A stretch of DNA of 64,000 nt, taken from Limonium bicolor. Taxonomy: Eukaryota > Streptophyta > Magnoliopsida > Caryophyllales > Plumbaginaceae. The notes beneath the pieces are model-generated. The model was not told the origin of the DNA. It did no database searches and was given only the letters and a program-made list of their open reading frames with translations. The stretch covers positions 171,978,839 through 172,042,838 of the forward strand of contig CM041780.1 of assembly GCA_023374045.1 (NCBI GenBank), in the 5' to 3' direction. How positions within the stretch are numbered: position 1 is the first letter of the stretch; each line of letters begins with the position of its first letter. Shown here in pieces: positions 44,118 to 56,379 of this stretch. The translations under genes were made by a program, and so were the position numbers.

Positions 44118-44869
44118 GAACAAGAAAGGAGATAAGGGATCCCCTTGTCTTATCCCTCTTGCTTGTTTAAAGAAAGGGCCATGAGTACCATTGATTAGAA
44201 CTGCATAGCTCATAGATCTAACACGGTTCATCGTTGGGAGAAGCCAGTTCTAAGGGAATCCCATAGCACACAAAACATCTTCCAAAAAGCTCAATTCAAG
44301 TCTATCATAAGCCTTGCTAAGGTCTACTTTGAGTGTAAAAAAACCTTTTTTGTAGCTTGACTTTTATCCAAAAAGTTTTGGATTTCACCAGCAAGAATAA
44401 CATTATCAGTCAATAGCCCTCCTTTCACAAACCCTGACTGATTTACAACAATAATATTAGGGAGAATATTTTAGATCCTATTAGCAAGAATTTTAGACGC
44501 TATTTTGTAAACAAAGTTACACAGAGCTATAGGTCTAAACTTATCAATATTGATAGCTCCACTAATCTTTGGGATTCGAGCTATAAAATACTGATTCAAA
44601 GAAGGGGGAAATATCCTCAGCCCTCAGGATACTAAGGACAGAATTGGTGACTTGAAAACCCACATAATGCAATAAGTTTTGTAAAACTTACCATTATAAC
44701 TGTCTGGACCTGGAGCTTTCTCTGAATCCAACTGTTTAACTGTCTCAAAGACCTCTAGCTAGTGTAAGGACTGGACAAATCTGTAACATGATTCGAAGAC
44801 AATTTACCTTCCAACAAAAGATAAAATGACTATCAACTATAGGCAAGGTGGAAGAAAATAGATCTTGAA
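44118..44869 (-). pseudogene. LINE RT, fingers and first part of palm
   Basis: Minus strand: PGPDSYNGKFYK, then a frameshifted IPKISGAINIDKFRPIALCN, FVYKIASKILANR, NQSGFVKGGLLTDNVILAGE and ARGIRQGDPLSPFLF. This is the canonical order at the start of plant L1 RT. Several stops and frameshifts are present. It is bounded by solo LTRs C and D, and each flank carries one copy of their target duplications. Confidence 0.88.
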
Positions 44870-45360
44870 TGTAACACCCCTACCGCTAATCCCTTACTTA
44901 CCATCTAATTGTCCCGATTATCCTACTACTCGCAGCAGAAATACAAATACTACGGCGGGTGATACAACGCCGCTAACCGTCCATACGGCTAGCAAGGCTT
45001 ACACTACTTACAATAACGGTCCGATGTTTAGAAAATACCGAGCTACTATTAATACTTCCCAAGTACATAATGCACTTATATATAATATTGATTACTGAGT
45101 ATCCAAAAATAGAATTAATTACATTCCTTCTCTTAAGTTTACAAAAATAATGAGTTTAAGCAACCTACTCATTTCTACCAATTCATAATCCTTTCATTAT
45201 CCAAAAGGGTGTACCTCATGGTACACCGGCTAATAAAAAAGGCATATAGCCATGTACAACTTGGTACACCATTCATAATCTACTAATTACACAAAAAGAA
45301 ATCAATCTTGATCTCATCACAATCTTCACCCTTCACTTGCACCTGTAAAATTAAAAATAG

Positions 45361-45388
45361 TGCCCCAAGGGGCTCAGCAAAAGCTGCG
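45361..45388 (-). promoter_or_regulatory. Hairpin pair in LTR D
   Basis: On the minus strand GCAGCTTTTGCTG is followed by GCCCCTTGGGGC, then a T-rich stretch and ACAGGTGC. Both stems persist although loop and flanks differ from A and C. Confidence 0.55.
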
Positions 45389-46613
45389 CATAAACTTCGC
45401 ATCACCCGCGTGCTAACGAGGGTACGCCGACTAATTGGTCGAATATACATGGAGTTCATTTTACACATGCATACATGCTATTACATATGACAATACATAC
45501 ATTCATACAAGATACAATACATACACTGAGGGCAATACCCAAGCCAAACATTATTACAATACCATTCACATTCTTACTTCAACATTGGTTAGCCAGTTAC
45601 CCATCCGGCTTAATCGGATGTTCTTTACTTACTCTTTACTCGGTACCACCTTACTTACACAATCTTGCTCATACAATACTTACTTACTTCTTCTTACTTA
45701 CTTACTCTTACTTATTACTTATACTCATTTAAGTGTTACTCGGTGTGACCTCCGAGCAGGGACACTACACCATCCCACCACCGGGCTTCAGGGTGGCTTA
45801 GTAATACAGATGCTACCCATTAAGGGGTTTGGTCCATGGAAAAGATTAAGACCAGGATTTGGATCCGACCTCTTGTGTCTCCTCCTCCTCACACTTGGCC
45901 GAAACTATATCGGACTTCTACTCATTCCAATTTATCAATTTCTTATTTAGAAATGTTAGCTAGTTAGGAATCAATTAAAGTCCTATACTACGTTACTACT
46001 GTTCAATAAATACACACAAGGCAACCCACTTCAGACGACAATGCTAACATTACAACAAGACACACCACTAATATAACACATGGCCACTGAGAATCATTTT
46101 TCATATTAGAAATGTTAGTTAGTAACATTAGAGGAACATATATCATTACTGCACAAGTAAGCGCAATGATCCGATTCGTTCTGAGTTTTTCATTTCTTCT
46201 TTAGGTGATCAACTAGCACACAAAAAACACAAATCAGAGTAGCCAAGTGAGTCATGAGAAGGTAGATAAGAGGCATGAGAGTTCATACTGTTCACCGTTG
46301 ACTTGGACTCACTGACTCCCCTTTGGTGTTCGACTATTCGAATCCTATCACATATAAGCGATCGAGCGGTTAATTATCTATAATTAACTTAACTCGTTTT
46401 ATCTTTTACGTTTCCCGACTTATAATTACTATGTCTTTACAATTCATACACCTTCACATTGTTTACTTACTCCTCATTACTCTTAAAACTTGTTTATACC
46501 CTTAATGACCATTAAACATCATTAATCAAGTACTAATTATCTTATACTATCATTACCATTCATTACCTTTTCTTAAAAGCCACTTTTTAAACTTATTTTT
46601 AACATTTTGGGTT

Positions 46614-46940
46614 GGTCCGGGACCTTGTCGGGGTCTTAAGTCCCGGACCACCCTGTGGTCTGAATTCTCGAACAGATTTTCCATATGGTCCGGGTCCTTG
46701 TACATCAACCAAGTCCCGGACCAGAAGCTGTGTTAACTCTCGAACAAAACTTTTAAGTGGTCCGGGTCCTTATACATAGGGTAAGTCCCGGACCAGAACA
46801 TTGGTGCACTCTCGGCCATTTTTAATGGGGTGGTCCGGGTCCTTGTATGGGACCTATGTCCCGGACCACCCAATACTTCTAACTCTCGGCTGTTTTAATA
46901 TGTTGGTCCGGGACTTAGTCGTGGACTTAAGTCCCGGACC
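46614..46940 (-). repeat. GGTCCGGG inverted-repeat array in LTR D
   Basis: Five units of about 37 bp, each GGTCCGGG(A/T)CCTTG... to ...AAGTCCCGGACC, spaced about 72 bp. Each unit can fold with 8-12 bp arms. Confidence 0.85.
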
Positions 46941-48630
46941 CTGCTACCATTTTGATTTTTTACATTTTCAAAATTTGTTACACTCCTCTCTTTGCCTAAT
47001 TAATTCCCCATTGTTCCTACACTTAATCCCACATGTTTAAGCACCTAATTAACCTTCTAAACATCTCTAAATCCATTACTAACTTATTACTCTTTTCCAT
47101 ACTAGTTCACACAATTTTTCCTAGATTTCATTTCAGCACTTGTATTCATTCTTCCTAGTCTTGTTATGCTACAGATTTTGGTTCCCACTTCTACCATTCA
47201 TGGTTTCCTTTCCTAATGCCATTTCTAAGGTTTAAAATGCATTATCTATCACTCTTAATCTACCCACTACTTAGCTCCTTTTCAAATCTGTTTTCAAAGT
47301 GTTTTTCTACTTATTTCTAGCTCTTAAGTCCTCTAGTTTCTAGGTAAATTTTGACATAGTCTCCCCTAAATTTTAGCATTCTCACCACATTATTTTACTC
47401 ACACACATTGCCATTTATCAACCTGTTCAGCACACATATTATCAATACACATTCTAAGCACTAATCACCCATTTAATTCCTACACACAACATCTACTTTC
47501 TCAAGGTTTCCACAAGCTTTTAAATGTCTTTCTAAAGCTCTAAAACAGTTTGGCTCTCTTCCACATTATACCACTACTCAAGACCATATACAATACTCAT
47601 TCCAAGCTCTTAAAATCTGTTACACAAGGTATACACAAACTACTCAAGGTGAGTGCAATTTACCTTGATTTTCTAGCTTCCTTTCCTTTCTTCTTCCTTC
47701 TTCCTTCTTTTCCTTTCCTCTCTTCTTGATCAACCGGTTATAGAAGTTCAAACTTCTAATGCTATAACCCATTAATATACAACCATTTTAATTCCAAACT
47801 AACCCTTAAATCATCCTAGGGTTCAAGACATGTTTTTAAGGTTTGGAAAAGGCCTTACCTTGCAAGAGTGTAGATGGAGTTTAGGACAGTTCCCACGAAT
47901 GAAGCCAAAATTGGCTGAAGAATAAGGAATAAGAAGCTTAAAACTTGGAAAGTTCTATTTTGCAAATGAGAGCTAGAAATGCTAGTTTTTCGAATTTCTT
48001 TTTACCTCAAACCAATAAGATGAAAGAGGAGCTTCTAATGGTGGTCTCAATCTTCAAAAACAGCCATACCCATGGAGATGAAAGTGGGTATTTTCGGATT
48101 CTGAAAAGAGAGGAATGATCTCCTTGATGAGAGGAATCCAATGGTACCAATTTGTAATTTTTGGAGAAGATTTGAGTGCTCAACAAGAGGAGAGAAGATG
48201 GAGGCTGGTGTGTTTTCTCAAATCGCCATTGTAAGAGCTTGGGAGGAAGAAGAAATTAGAGAGTGCGGAGTGGGTACGGTGGAAATGTGATGGAGTAGGA
48301 GAGAGAGTATACAAAAGTAAGTTTTTACTTTATTGTTTTGTCTTATAGCATATTAGAAAAGAAGGGAGTGAGAGAGGGGAAAAGCTGGCCGGCCCACACA
48401 CTGCACACACTCAGATTCTTAATTTTTATTTTCAAAAGTGGACACATTAGTTTAGCTTATTTACACTCAAACCCCACAACTTCCCATTTTTTACAGTTTT
48501 TACTACCGGAATCCATTTTCTGGAATTTTCTCGTTTAATTGATTTTATTGGTTCTAGACCTTCATTAATGTTTATTAATGACTATTTGGTTGACCAAAAT
48601 TATTACGAGTCTATTTGACCCGCTGAAAGT

Positions 48631-48660
48631 CGCGTTTTCCCGGTTTTCTCAAAAAACGCG
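48631..48660 (-). promoter_or_regulatory. CGCGTTTT/AAAACGCG hairpin in LTR D
   Basis: Perfect 8-bp arms. In LTR G the same place has CACGTTTT/AAAACGTG, a paired change, and LTR H has CACGTTTT/AAAACATG. Confidence 0.5.
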
Positions 48661-48809
48661 CTTTAAGGTTCGTTTGTGCTTTTAACCCGTTTCAAGGATC
48701 CACTTTCTTCGGGATTTGTTCCCTCATGTTTATTTAGGCATAATTAAGCCTTTAAAATCTTCATTAGCCTAATTAATCACTATTTTTAATTTCAAGGTAT
48801 TTCATTGAA

Positions 48810-50660
48810 AGTGATCAGTAGCAATAGATTCAATCTTAGTCTAAGAATATTGTACCTGATTGTTGTCCAGCAGACCAAAAATCTCTTTTGACCTTTTATT
48901 TAAAGAAGCTTTTGCATGAAAATACCCTGAGTTTTTGTCTCTCTCATAAATCCACCGATCTTTAGACCTTTGCCTCCACCAAGTTTCTTCTTTAAAAGCC
49001 AGCATCTAAATCTCCAGAAGAAGTCTTTTTCTATTAGCTGAGGAATTAGAGGGGACACCCTTAGATAACTTCTTTTGTTCCAAATTCTTGACTGCTATTT
49101 TCCAGTTAATTTTAGATAAATATCACTCCTTCCATTGAGAGAGCTTATAGGCACATAGCTTCAACTTATGAGGCAAAGTCGTATCTCTAGGAACCCAAAC
49201 TTCTTTCACTATCTCTGTACATTTAGAGTCAAGGCACCAACCATTTTAGAATCTAAAATATAAGGGGGATTTTATGCTTTCTAAAGAACTTGATGAACAA
49301 AGGTCAGTGGTCAGAATCCTCCTTGCCAGATGCTCCACTATGATAGAGGGGAAAAGAGATAGACCTTGAGACGGGCAAAACACTCTATCAAGTCTACTAT
49401 AAGAATTCTCTACTCCTACCTGGCAGTTATTATAAGTAGTTCTCTCTCTAAAATAACCTATATAATGAAGACCACAATCCCTTACTGCATCTTTGAACGG
49501 TTGCATAAACGATTCCTGTCTGATTCTTCCTCCTCTTTTTCTGAGGTAAAAAGAATTTGATTGAAGTCACCTAAGAAAATCCAAGGAATCTTAACTTGTT
49601 TTCTGAGCACACGAAGTAGTCTTCACGTTAAGAACTTAAGTTTCAATTAGCCCAGCCATAAAAACCTGTATACATAAACTTCAAACTCCCTGGGAAACTG
49701 ATTTCTACAGATATATGATGTTGAGATTAAGAAACAAGATTACATTCAAGAATATTGTTCCACAAAGGGGACAAACCTCCGTTTCTACCCTTACTACCAA
49801 CAGCCTGACCTTTATAGTGTTGAAATAAACCAAAAAATAGATCCATACTCTCTATAGATCTGTGGGTCTCGATGAGAAAAACCAAATCAGGTTTAAGCTT
49901 AAAGATCAAGCTTTTAACCCAATATACTGCATTGGGGGTGACCTTGGTTTTAAAATGCGTGAGGTGCTTTGAGGCGATGAAGGTCCAAGGGCAAGGCGAG
50001 ATGCGTTAGGCAACGAGGCGAACGCATCACGTAGTTGAGGCAACTGTTTTTTAGAATCACTTGCTTGTTATGAACTTACGTTTTGTATAGAATGTTACAT
50101 TTACCTAGCACTTTGTTTGTGTTGACTAGTAGTTGGGATGGTGGTGTGCGGTTGTCCGTGATGGTGAGGGTGGGAGAATCGATAGAAAAAGGGGGAAAGT
50201 GAAGTTGAGAAAAAAAGGGTAAGTGAAATGGAGTGGGAGTGGGGACCGACAGTTGGGGGGTGGGGATTGAACAAATGATCGGATAAGGAGTGGGGAAAAG
50301 AAGATAAACTTCTGATATTTTTTTTGCTTCTACAATCCCACTAAAAAACTACATCGTCTTGATTAGTAGAAGTAAACCAAATAAAAAAATGACAAAACCC
50401 TAAGTCTGAGTCGTCTTCTACCTCTGGCCTACATGTTAAGTCGCAAAGCTTAAGATGTTTTTCACCAGCGCATAAGGCGACTCCTCGGAACGCCTCAGAA
50501 CGCATCGCCTGCCTCAGGACGCCTCAGCCCGCCTCTTTACTTGTGCTCGCCTTGCCACACTAGAGGCGACAACCCTTTGCCTTGCACCCAGAATGCATTA
50601 GGCGCACCTCACACACGCTTTTAAACCAAGGGGGTGACCCAGGCCCCTGCAGTTTAAGGT
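48810..50660 (-). pseudogene. LINE endonuclease and linker, cut by a MITE
   Basis: Minus strand begins with NCRGLGHP right of the MITE, then KLKPDLVFLIETHRSIESMD on its left, which is the start of the APE-type endonuclease of plant L1. PWIFLGDFNQILF holds the catalytic G-D-F-N, and YSRLDRVFCPS is the late S-x-x-D-R motif. The linker reads WWRQRSKDRWIYERDKNSGY and FHAKASLNKRSKEIFGLLD, the usual R-N-S-x-F-F-H-x-x-A-S step before RT. Stops and frame changes make it inactive. It would nick target DNA to prime copying. Confidence 0.85.
49943..50630. mobile_element. hAT-like MITE (688 bp) in the LINE endonuclease
   Basis: Ends are inverted: CTTGGTTTTAAAATGCGTGA on the left and ACACGCTTTTAAACCAAG on the right. 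The 8-bp duplication GGGGTGAC flanks it (49935-49942 and 50631-50638), which fits the hAT superfamily. Subterminal regions are packed with AGGCGA/TCGCCT-type words on both sides. No transposase frame is present, so it is non-autonomous. Confidence 0.82.
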
Positions 50661-52113
50661 AAGACAACTCATTTAAGAGTGGCAGCCTTGATGAGAAGCA
50701 AGGTCTGTCTGAACTTGATCACCCTTTTCTCCTGAAGAGTCATGACTAATTTTCTCTGTTTGAGACATAATCACTTGAGACTTCAATTTAGAGGGCTTTG
50801 TTTTCTATGAAGCTGGAGCATCTTTTTTGGGGCTAGATTACCCATATCAAACTTTGCTTTTCTTGGCCTTTGCTCATGCTTTTGATTCTTTAACTCTTGG
50901 GAGGTAAAACTAGCTGGAGGAGGGACCAGTCTGTCAGCTTCATCCATAATCTGAGTAATAGACTAATGTTTATCACTATCTTCATGCACCTGAGATTTAG
51001 CTTTTTTTTGCCATTGAACCATCGAAGTTATTAAGTGCAGATACAAAGTATCCCATTTGATAGAAGTTTCTTTTTTAAGAGGATTCAGTAGGTATATGAA
51101 ATATATGCTCAAAACCTGGAGGAGCTTTGTTGTAATCATCTTTCTTATGCTTACTGAAATCTCTTTTAATCTTTATTTGGTTTTCAGCTTCTTCTTCTCC
51201 ATGACAATGCTATTATCATTGCAAACCTGCATCTCTTGACTAGGATTATCCAGAAAAGAGATAGGATTACCAGCAGCTCCCATCTTGACTAGCCTGTTAT
51301 CGGAGTTGTTAACAGTTTCAACTGCACCCTGCTCCTCATCCTAGAAATATTTACCCAGTCTTCTAGTATTCCCAACGATATGATCCAAGAGGAACTCATC
51401 AGTGAGAACTGCTAAAGACCCAGCAAATTCAGAAGGGAACCAGGGACCATATCTCTCTAGAGCTTCATCATAATCTTTTTTAGCTAAATACTCAGAGATA
51501 ATGTGATCGAATTTGCCACATCTATAGTAGATAACTGGCAGATTATCATAGGAAATGCAACAACATCTGTCAACTCCCCCATTGGACACTATGATCAGAG
51601 ACCAGAACTTCCACATTTACTTTCAAACTTTTGAGGTAAGAGGATTTATCCTATCAGGACATCCCACAAAGAGTCCTATCTTGTTACCAATTCAAATAGC
51701 TGAAGCTTTATTGTAGAAAGAAATAGGGAGGTTATGGATAGCTACCCACACTCGGATCTTAGTAGGATTATGCTCCTCTATATTCATGTCAAGGTCATTG
51801 GCATAACTACCAGCAATCTGTTTTGGAAATGCCAAGGTCCATTGGAAGATATATACTTCATGTCAACTTCATTAGAGAACAAAAAAGTGTATCTGTTATG
51901 CCCAACTTCATTGACTATCAGGTAAGACTTGGGTTTCCAAACATGGATCAAAGAATTCTGAAGAACTTTTCCAAAGATCTTGTTTGGGTGCCAAAGCCTC
52001 CCACACAAGACTTTCTTAAGATTAGGGGAAACAGCTCCCACTAGTAAGGCATCCCCATCCAGAACCTCCTTCTCAGCTAGGTGTATCTGCATCCTAGCAC
52101 AACCAGTAGTCAC
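50660..52113 (-). pseudogene. LINE ORF1 with DUF4283 and a degenerate zinc knuckle
   Basis: The upstream part (51784-52113) reads LCGRLWHPNKIFGKVLQNSL, then IHVWKPKSYLIVNEVGHNRY and ISSNGPWHFQNRLLVVMP, which is the DUF4283 pattern common in plant L1 ORF1. Further on, LPVIYYRCGKFDHIISEYLA corresponds to the CCHC knuckle, with two cysteines changed to tyrosine. The remaining part to the endonuclease is polar and low in complexity. Frameshifts separate the blocks. It would have coated the LINE RNA. A possible N-terminal extension lies at 52178-52426 but is unsupported. Confidence 0.75.
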
Positions 52114-52430
52114 TTATTCCATCTTTTCCTTTGTTTTACAAGTATTTTCTAATTCCCCACTCTCTTATCAGAGATATTCAACATAAAGTTAGAGCCATGA
52201 CCACCACTGTGTAAGTAACTATAACTGCTATCAATTTTATGCTCCACCAGGACTGATGCAAGCGAAGATTGTTTGGATACAACACGAACCACCAAGCATC
52301 CACGACACTTGAATCTATATCAACCTTCAGCCTAGGAAAACCTTGAACAATAAGAGAACTGGTTAGACTTCCACTTCCCTTGGACAGGCTTGGACAAGGG
52401 GTATCTAGGGAAGATATTTTACACACCCAC

Positions 52431-53697
52431 CGGAGAGAAGAGTAACTATGATTAGACGTGAATTCATTGATGTTAGCTTCACCACCATAACTAAAGCAGT
52501 TGGCTGAGACAACAAGAATAGAAGAAACTTTGATGTAGCTGTGATGGGAAGGAATATTTGTCCTATCGGTTAAGTACTCTGGGTAAAAACCTCATACCCT
52601 TGATATAATATCAGAAACCAAATCACTCTAAAAGTATATGTGAACAGAGAAGCAATCGCCTCAAAATTTCCTGATGTTAGCGCGATACAAAAGATAGCTT
52701 TTGTACGGATCCAACCCGACAGGAGTAGTGTGACGGACACAACATTTCCATCACTGACAGACAAAATTCTGACCGTTCAATTATTTTTATCTTTTACTAC
52801 ACGAAGCAGGAGTTGTACGGTTCGCTTGTCTCCTAACAAGAGTAGGATGATTCATTTATTTAAAAACAAAATCAAAAGTAGGATGATGGAATACGTCATC
52901 TAAATGTGATGTGTGGACAGTTTCTTTTTCGTTTTTCCAATTTTTGTTTGTTTTAACTATTAATATAACCATAAAAGTCCCTTTTTTTGTAAAATAAAAT
53001 TTTAGTTGATTAACAAAAATATTTTAAAAAATTTCATCAACTTTAGTTATTGAAAATGCAAGATCCGAGTTAAGTTGTAAAAAGTCAGAACATAAGGTAC
53101 AAAATATTGGTTGTTGGATCAATATATTATCGGTGAGATGAGCATATTAGGTGAAAGGAACATTTCAATTTAGTCAAACAATGTACACAAAACTCATTTT
53201 AAGAAGAAGAAAAAAAGAAATGTACGTAAAGCATAAAGTGCTTCTCTCACTCACCGTGTTACTTTGTGACGTAATCTTTAATTGTGTAAACTATTAAAAT
53301 ACTTCTAAAATTAGATACTAATTAAGCATAATTATTTGAATATAATTAGGTGAATAACTATCATATACAGTAAAATACAAAGCCAAATATCAATCTGTAG
53401 AGTTATATTTAGTATTTATATAGTTTACAATGTAAATATTATAGTAAATAATAATGTAGTAACATCACCTAATCAAAATAATAATATATAATATCACTAA
53501 AAATAGTAATAACAATTTTAATATAGTAGATACAATGATTAAAACATATATGATTAATTAGTATTATTATATAATTTTACCATAGTTTGTATATCTAGAG
53601 AATTGATTAAATACCTTAGAAGATTTAGCTAGATCATTTTGTGATTCATTTTTATATCTTTATAACGTTTAAATTTCTTGGTAGGTTTTTACATTTT
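52431..53697. other. Gene-free AT-rich stretch right of the LINE
   Basis: May include the LINE 5' UTR up to about 52900. Beyond it the DNA is very AT-rich with no coding signal, terminal repeats or RNA genes that I can see. Confidence 0.5.
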
Positions 53698-54200
53698 GTG
53701 TGGTGTAGTATAATCTATTTTGAAGTCGTTCTATACTTTGTATTGTCGTTAGTGACTCGATAGTTTTTCAGGGTTTGTGGTGTAGGGTTTAAAGTCTAAC
53801 TAAACCCTACACCACAAACCTTGAAAATGCCTTCGACGTTTTTAGCTTTTCTAGGGTGGTTTTTATGGTGTGTGGTGTAGGGTAATCTATTTTGAAGTCA
53901 TCTATACTTTATATTGTTGTCAGTGATTCAATATATTTTCAGGGTTTGTGGTTTAAGGTTTATTCCTAGGATGGTTTTTAGGGTGTGTGGTGTAGGGTAA
54001 TCTATTTTGAAGCCGTTCTATAATTTGTATTGTTGTCACTGACTCGACAGTTTTTCAAGCCTAAACCCTACACCATAAACCCTGAAAATCCCTTTCACGT
54101 TTTTTGCTTTCATAGGGTGGTTTTTAGGGTGAGTGGTGTAGGGTAATCTATTTTGAAGTTGTTCTATACTTTGTATTGTCGTCACTGACTTGACAAATTT
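53698..54200. repeat. Irregular tandem block with internal hairpins
   Basis: The word TAATCTATTTTGAAG occurs at 53711, 53883, 53998 and 54144, each after GTGTGGTGTAGG-like sequence and followed by TATACTTTGTATTGT. In the first and third units AGGGTTTGTGGTGTAGGG faces a mirrored CCCTACACCACAAACC, forming a 19-bp-arm hairpin in the first. Spacings of 172, 115 and 146 bp show unequal loss. It ends in AT-rich DNA; 54201-54344 holds nothing I recognise. Confidence 0.75.
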
Positions 54201-54344
54201 TCACATCACAATTATAAATAATGTTTCCAACGATTTACATAAAGGTGTCCACAAATCCAGATAAACGTTTCCACATGTTTATTTAAAGTTTCCATGTTTC
54301 TACAATTCCATGATTATCTATATACCGTTTTTACGCCACGATTA

Positions 54345-56365
54345 CATAAAAACGTTTTCCTAGCAAGTGTACTGGTCTATCGTAGCAAGTTTTCCTAGGT
54401 AGTATTCCCCAGGTTATCGAACCAAAGGAGGTATGTCTAGTTTAAGTCTTTAATCTACTTAACTAATAAACTAAAGGAAAAATAACAATAATAATTGGGG
54501 GTTTGATTGCAGAAATTAAATAAACAAATTAATTAACACAAAAACAATTAAAAGTGATTTTCTAGTAAATCTAAAAGGGTGAATTCTGGTTTACTACTTC
54601 TCCCTAGTTTATCAATTCCCTTCCTGAGTGTTTTCTAAATTCTAGATTGCAACCTCAGATCTAAATTAATCTAAAACCGGTCTCCCGCAAGATAGATTCT
54701 TACTAAGAAATTCCCAAATCCTAACTCTCGTTACGAATTTACAAATTAACTAGTAGCGTTAACGATTCATCTGGTTTCTAGTCAGCTAATCCCTAGGAAT
54801 TGCCATCTGTAGTTTCACTGGTAATATTCCTAAGGTCTAATGAACGCCGCAGTTCTCACTTGTAAGCAATTCATACCAAATAAACTCAAGCAATAATTAT
54901 CACAAGAGAATTCAATAAATAACTAGGAATAAAAACTACAATCTGTATAGAATTTATATTTAACAACTCAGGAAGCAAAATAATAAACTAGTTGTCCATA
55001 GCAAACCAAAAATCTAACAACTACTCAGACATCGGAGAAAGAAATAATAACAATATTAGAGAGATAGAAAACGTCATCTAATTGTTGTAGAACTGATGAC
55101 GAATCCGATCTCTGTCTTCTGCTCCGGTTTGTCAAAACTGACTGTTGTTTCTCCCTCTGTCTGTCTCTTGCTTGTCTACCTGTGCTAGAACTGCTGGCGG
55201 TGCTCGAACTCACTCTATCTTGGGTTTGAGAATTTCTTCTCGTGTGTGATGTGATGATCTTTCTCCTCTCGTAACCTCTCAGATTATATACTCGATTTCT
55301 CCCCATCCTGTCGAGCATGTGCAGCCCAGCCGACCTTGTTTTATTTTTTGCGCCTCTGTAAAGTCTTTACACCCATGTTGTGCATCTGTGTTGTTATGCA
55401 TGACCATGAAGATTTGTCGTGAGTGACTAAATGATCTGTTAAAAGATGGCATGCCCATACTCTGCGCTCTGCGCCTCTGTAAAGTCTGCGCCTGTCTCAA
55501 TTCACACCCGCGCCTTTGTATATGTTTTGTCGGCTCAGCCCAACAGAAACCAGTCTATTGCCTGCGCCTCTGCATGACTGCGCCTCTGAGTCGTGTTCAT
55601 CCAATTAATATCATGATGATGTAATGATGTGTGGCATCTAGCAAATCCCTCACGTGCAGCCCAGTATGCATGAGATCCATATTTTTGGTTTGCACGAGAC
55701 CGACCAAGCCTCTGTCAAAGTCTGTGCATGTCGGTGGGTGTTCATTTCTTTTTTTACACGCATGGCCCATTATGTGCGTAAAATAAAGTCCACTAACAGC
55801 CCATGCGAGCAAATGTCTGCCTTCATGTCATGGTCATGCGACCCATGAGCTGAAGTTGAAGCCGCGCCTCTGTATGCATGCCTTCTCCAATGAAAGATTT
55901 TTGTCTCGTCTACTGCATAAATGTCTGCGCCTCTGAATTTCTTTGTCGGTCCACTTCTATGCTCAAGCCTGCACCTCTGTAGCATTTCACGAGCCCAGGA
56001 AGAAATTGTCGGCCCATGTCATGCATGATGGATGCGTACGGCTCGCCCTGCATGAGTACGTAAGAAGATCACATGCAGCCCATGTTGATGTTTGCTGGCT
56101 CTGTTAGTTTGGTCGCGGCCCATTCCTTATGTGGGACCAAAGTCTGCGCTTCCTCTTGTTTGGTCCCGGTTTAATCGTTAAGCTCTTGACATATGTTTCT
56201 AGACCTTTTCTTCAATGTTTTTAACCTGTTTTAGCATAAAATCACATGTGAGGAATAATCTAAACATTTAACATAATTAAGCATATAAGTAAGGAATTTA
56301 TCATATAACCAATAAAATATTAATCACATTAAGCATAAAAATATAGATAAATTCCGCACTTATCA
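54345..56365 (-). repeat. 3' LTR of E
   Basis: The minus-strand start TGATAAGTGCGG is next to the purine tract. Near its far end CTTTGGTTCGATAACCTGGG and GTACACTTGC fit Athila LTR 3' ends. The middle part (55350-55980) carries about eight GCGCCTCTG words and many CAGCCCA/GGCCCAT words and is GC-rich against AT-rich ends. The left edge could not be fixed because no target duplication can be tested. Confidence 0.7.
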
Positions 56366-56379
56366 ACTTCCCCACACTT
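56366..56379 (-). other. Polypurine tract of E
   Basis: TAAGTGTGGGGAAG on the minus strand abuts the LTR. Similar TAAGTGTGGGG or CAAGTGTGGGG words recur at 57261-57276 and 57462-57478. Confidence 0.75.

Larger units (their letters stand above)
44870..48804 (-). mobile_element. Solo LTR D, Tekay-like
   Basis: 3935 bp, minus strand, from TGAAATACCTT to GGGGTGTTACA, with the perfect duplication TTGAA (44865-44869 and 48805-48809). It is more distant from A than C is, and closer to G and H in its first part (CGCGTTTT hairpin). The inner array uses another motif, GGTCCGGG. Interior sequence is absent, so it is a solo LTR. It lies between the endonuclease and RT of the LINE. Confidence 0.92.
28170..52430 (-). 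mobile_element. L1-type LINE split by five later insertions
   Basis: Minus-strand pieces in order from right to left are ORF1 with DUF4283 and a knuckle, an endonuclease, RT, a zf-RVT-like end and an RNase H-like end. Inserted DNA between them is delimited by matching target duplications: GCTAG for B, AAAAT for C, TTGAA for D, GGGGTGAC for the MITE; an LTR of the B family lies in the fifth gap. Subtracting all five leaves about 5.9 kb, a normal plant L1 length. The outer ends are approximate: no clear poly-A or target duplication was found. Scattered stops and frameshifts show it is old; it is the oldest layer of this part of the window. Confidence 0.85.

Noticed and set aside
49920..50640. 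GC-rich exon cluster
   Set aside because: Terminal inverted repeats and an 8-bp duplication show a MITE; frames inside carry no domain.
53698..54200. Interstitial telomere repeat
   Set aside because: CCCTA and TAGGG words occur, but not as TTTAGGG tandem units; they belong to a longer unit of 115-172 bp.
55025..55318. 97-codon minus-strand ORF rich in Arg, Ser and Gln
   Set aside because: It lies inside the Athila-like LTR of E, has low complexity and no counterpart elsewhere in the window.
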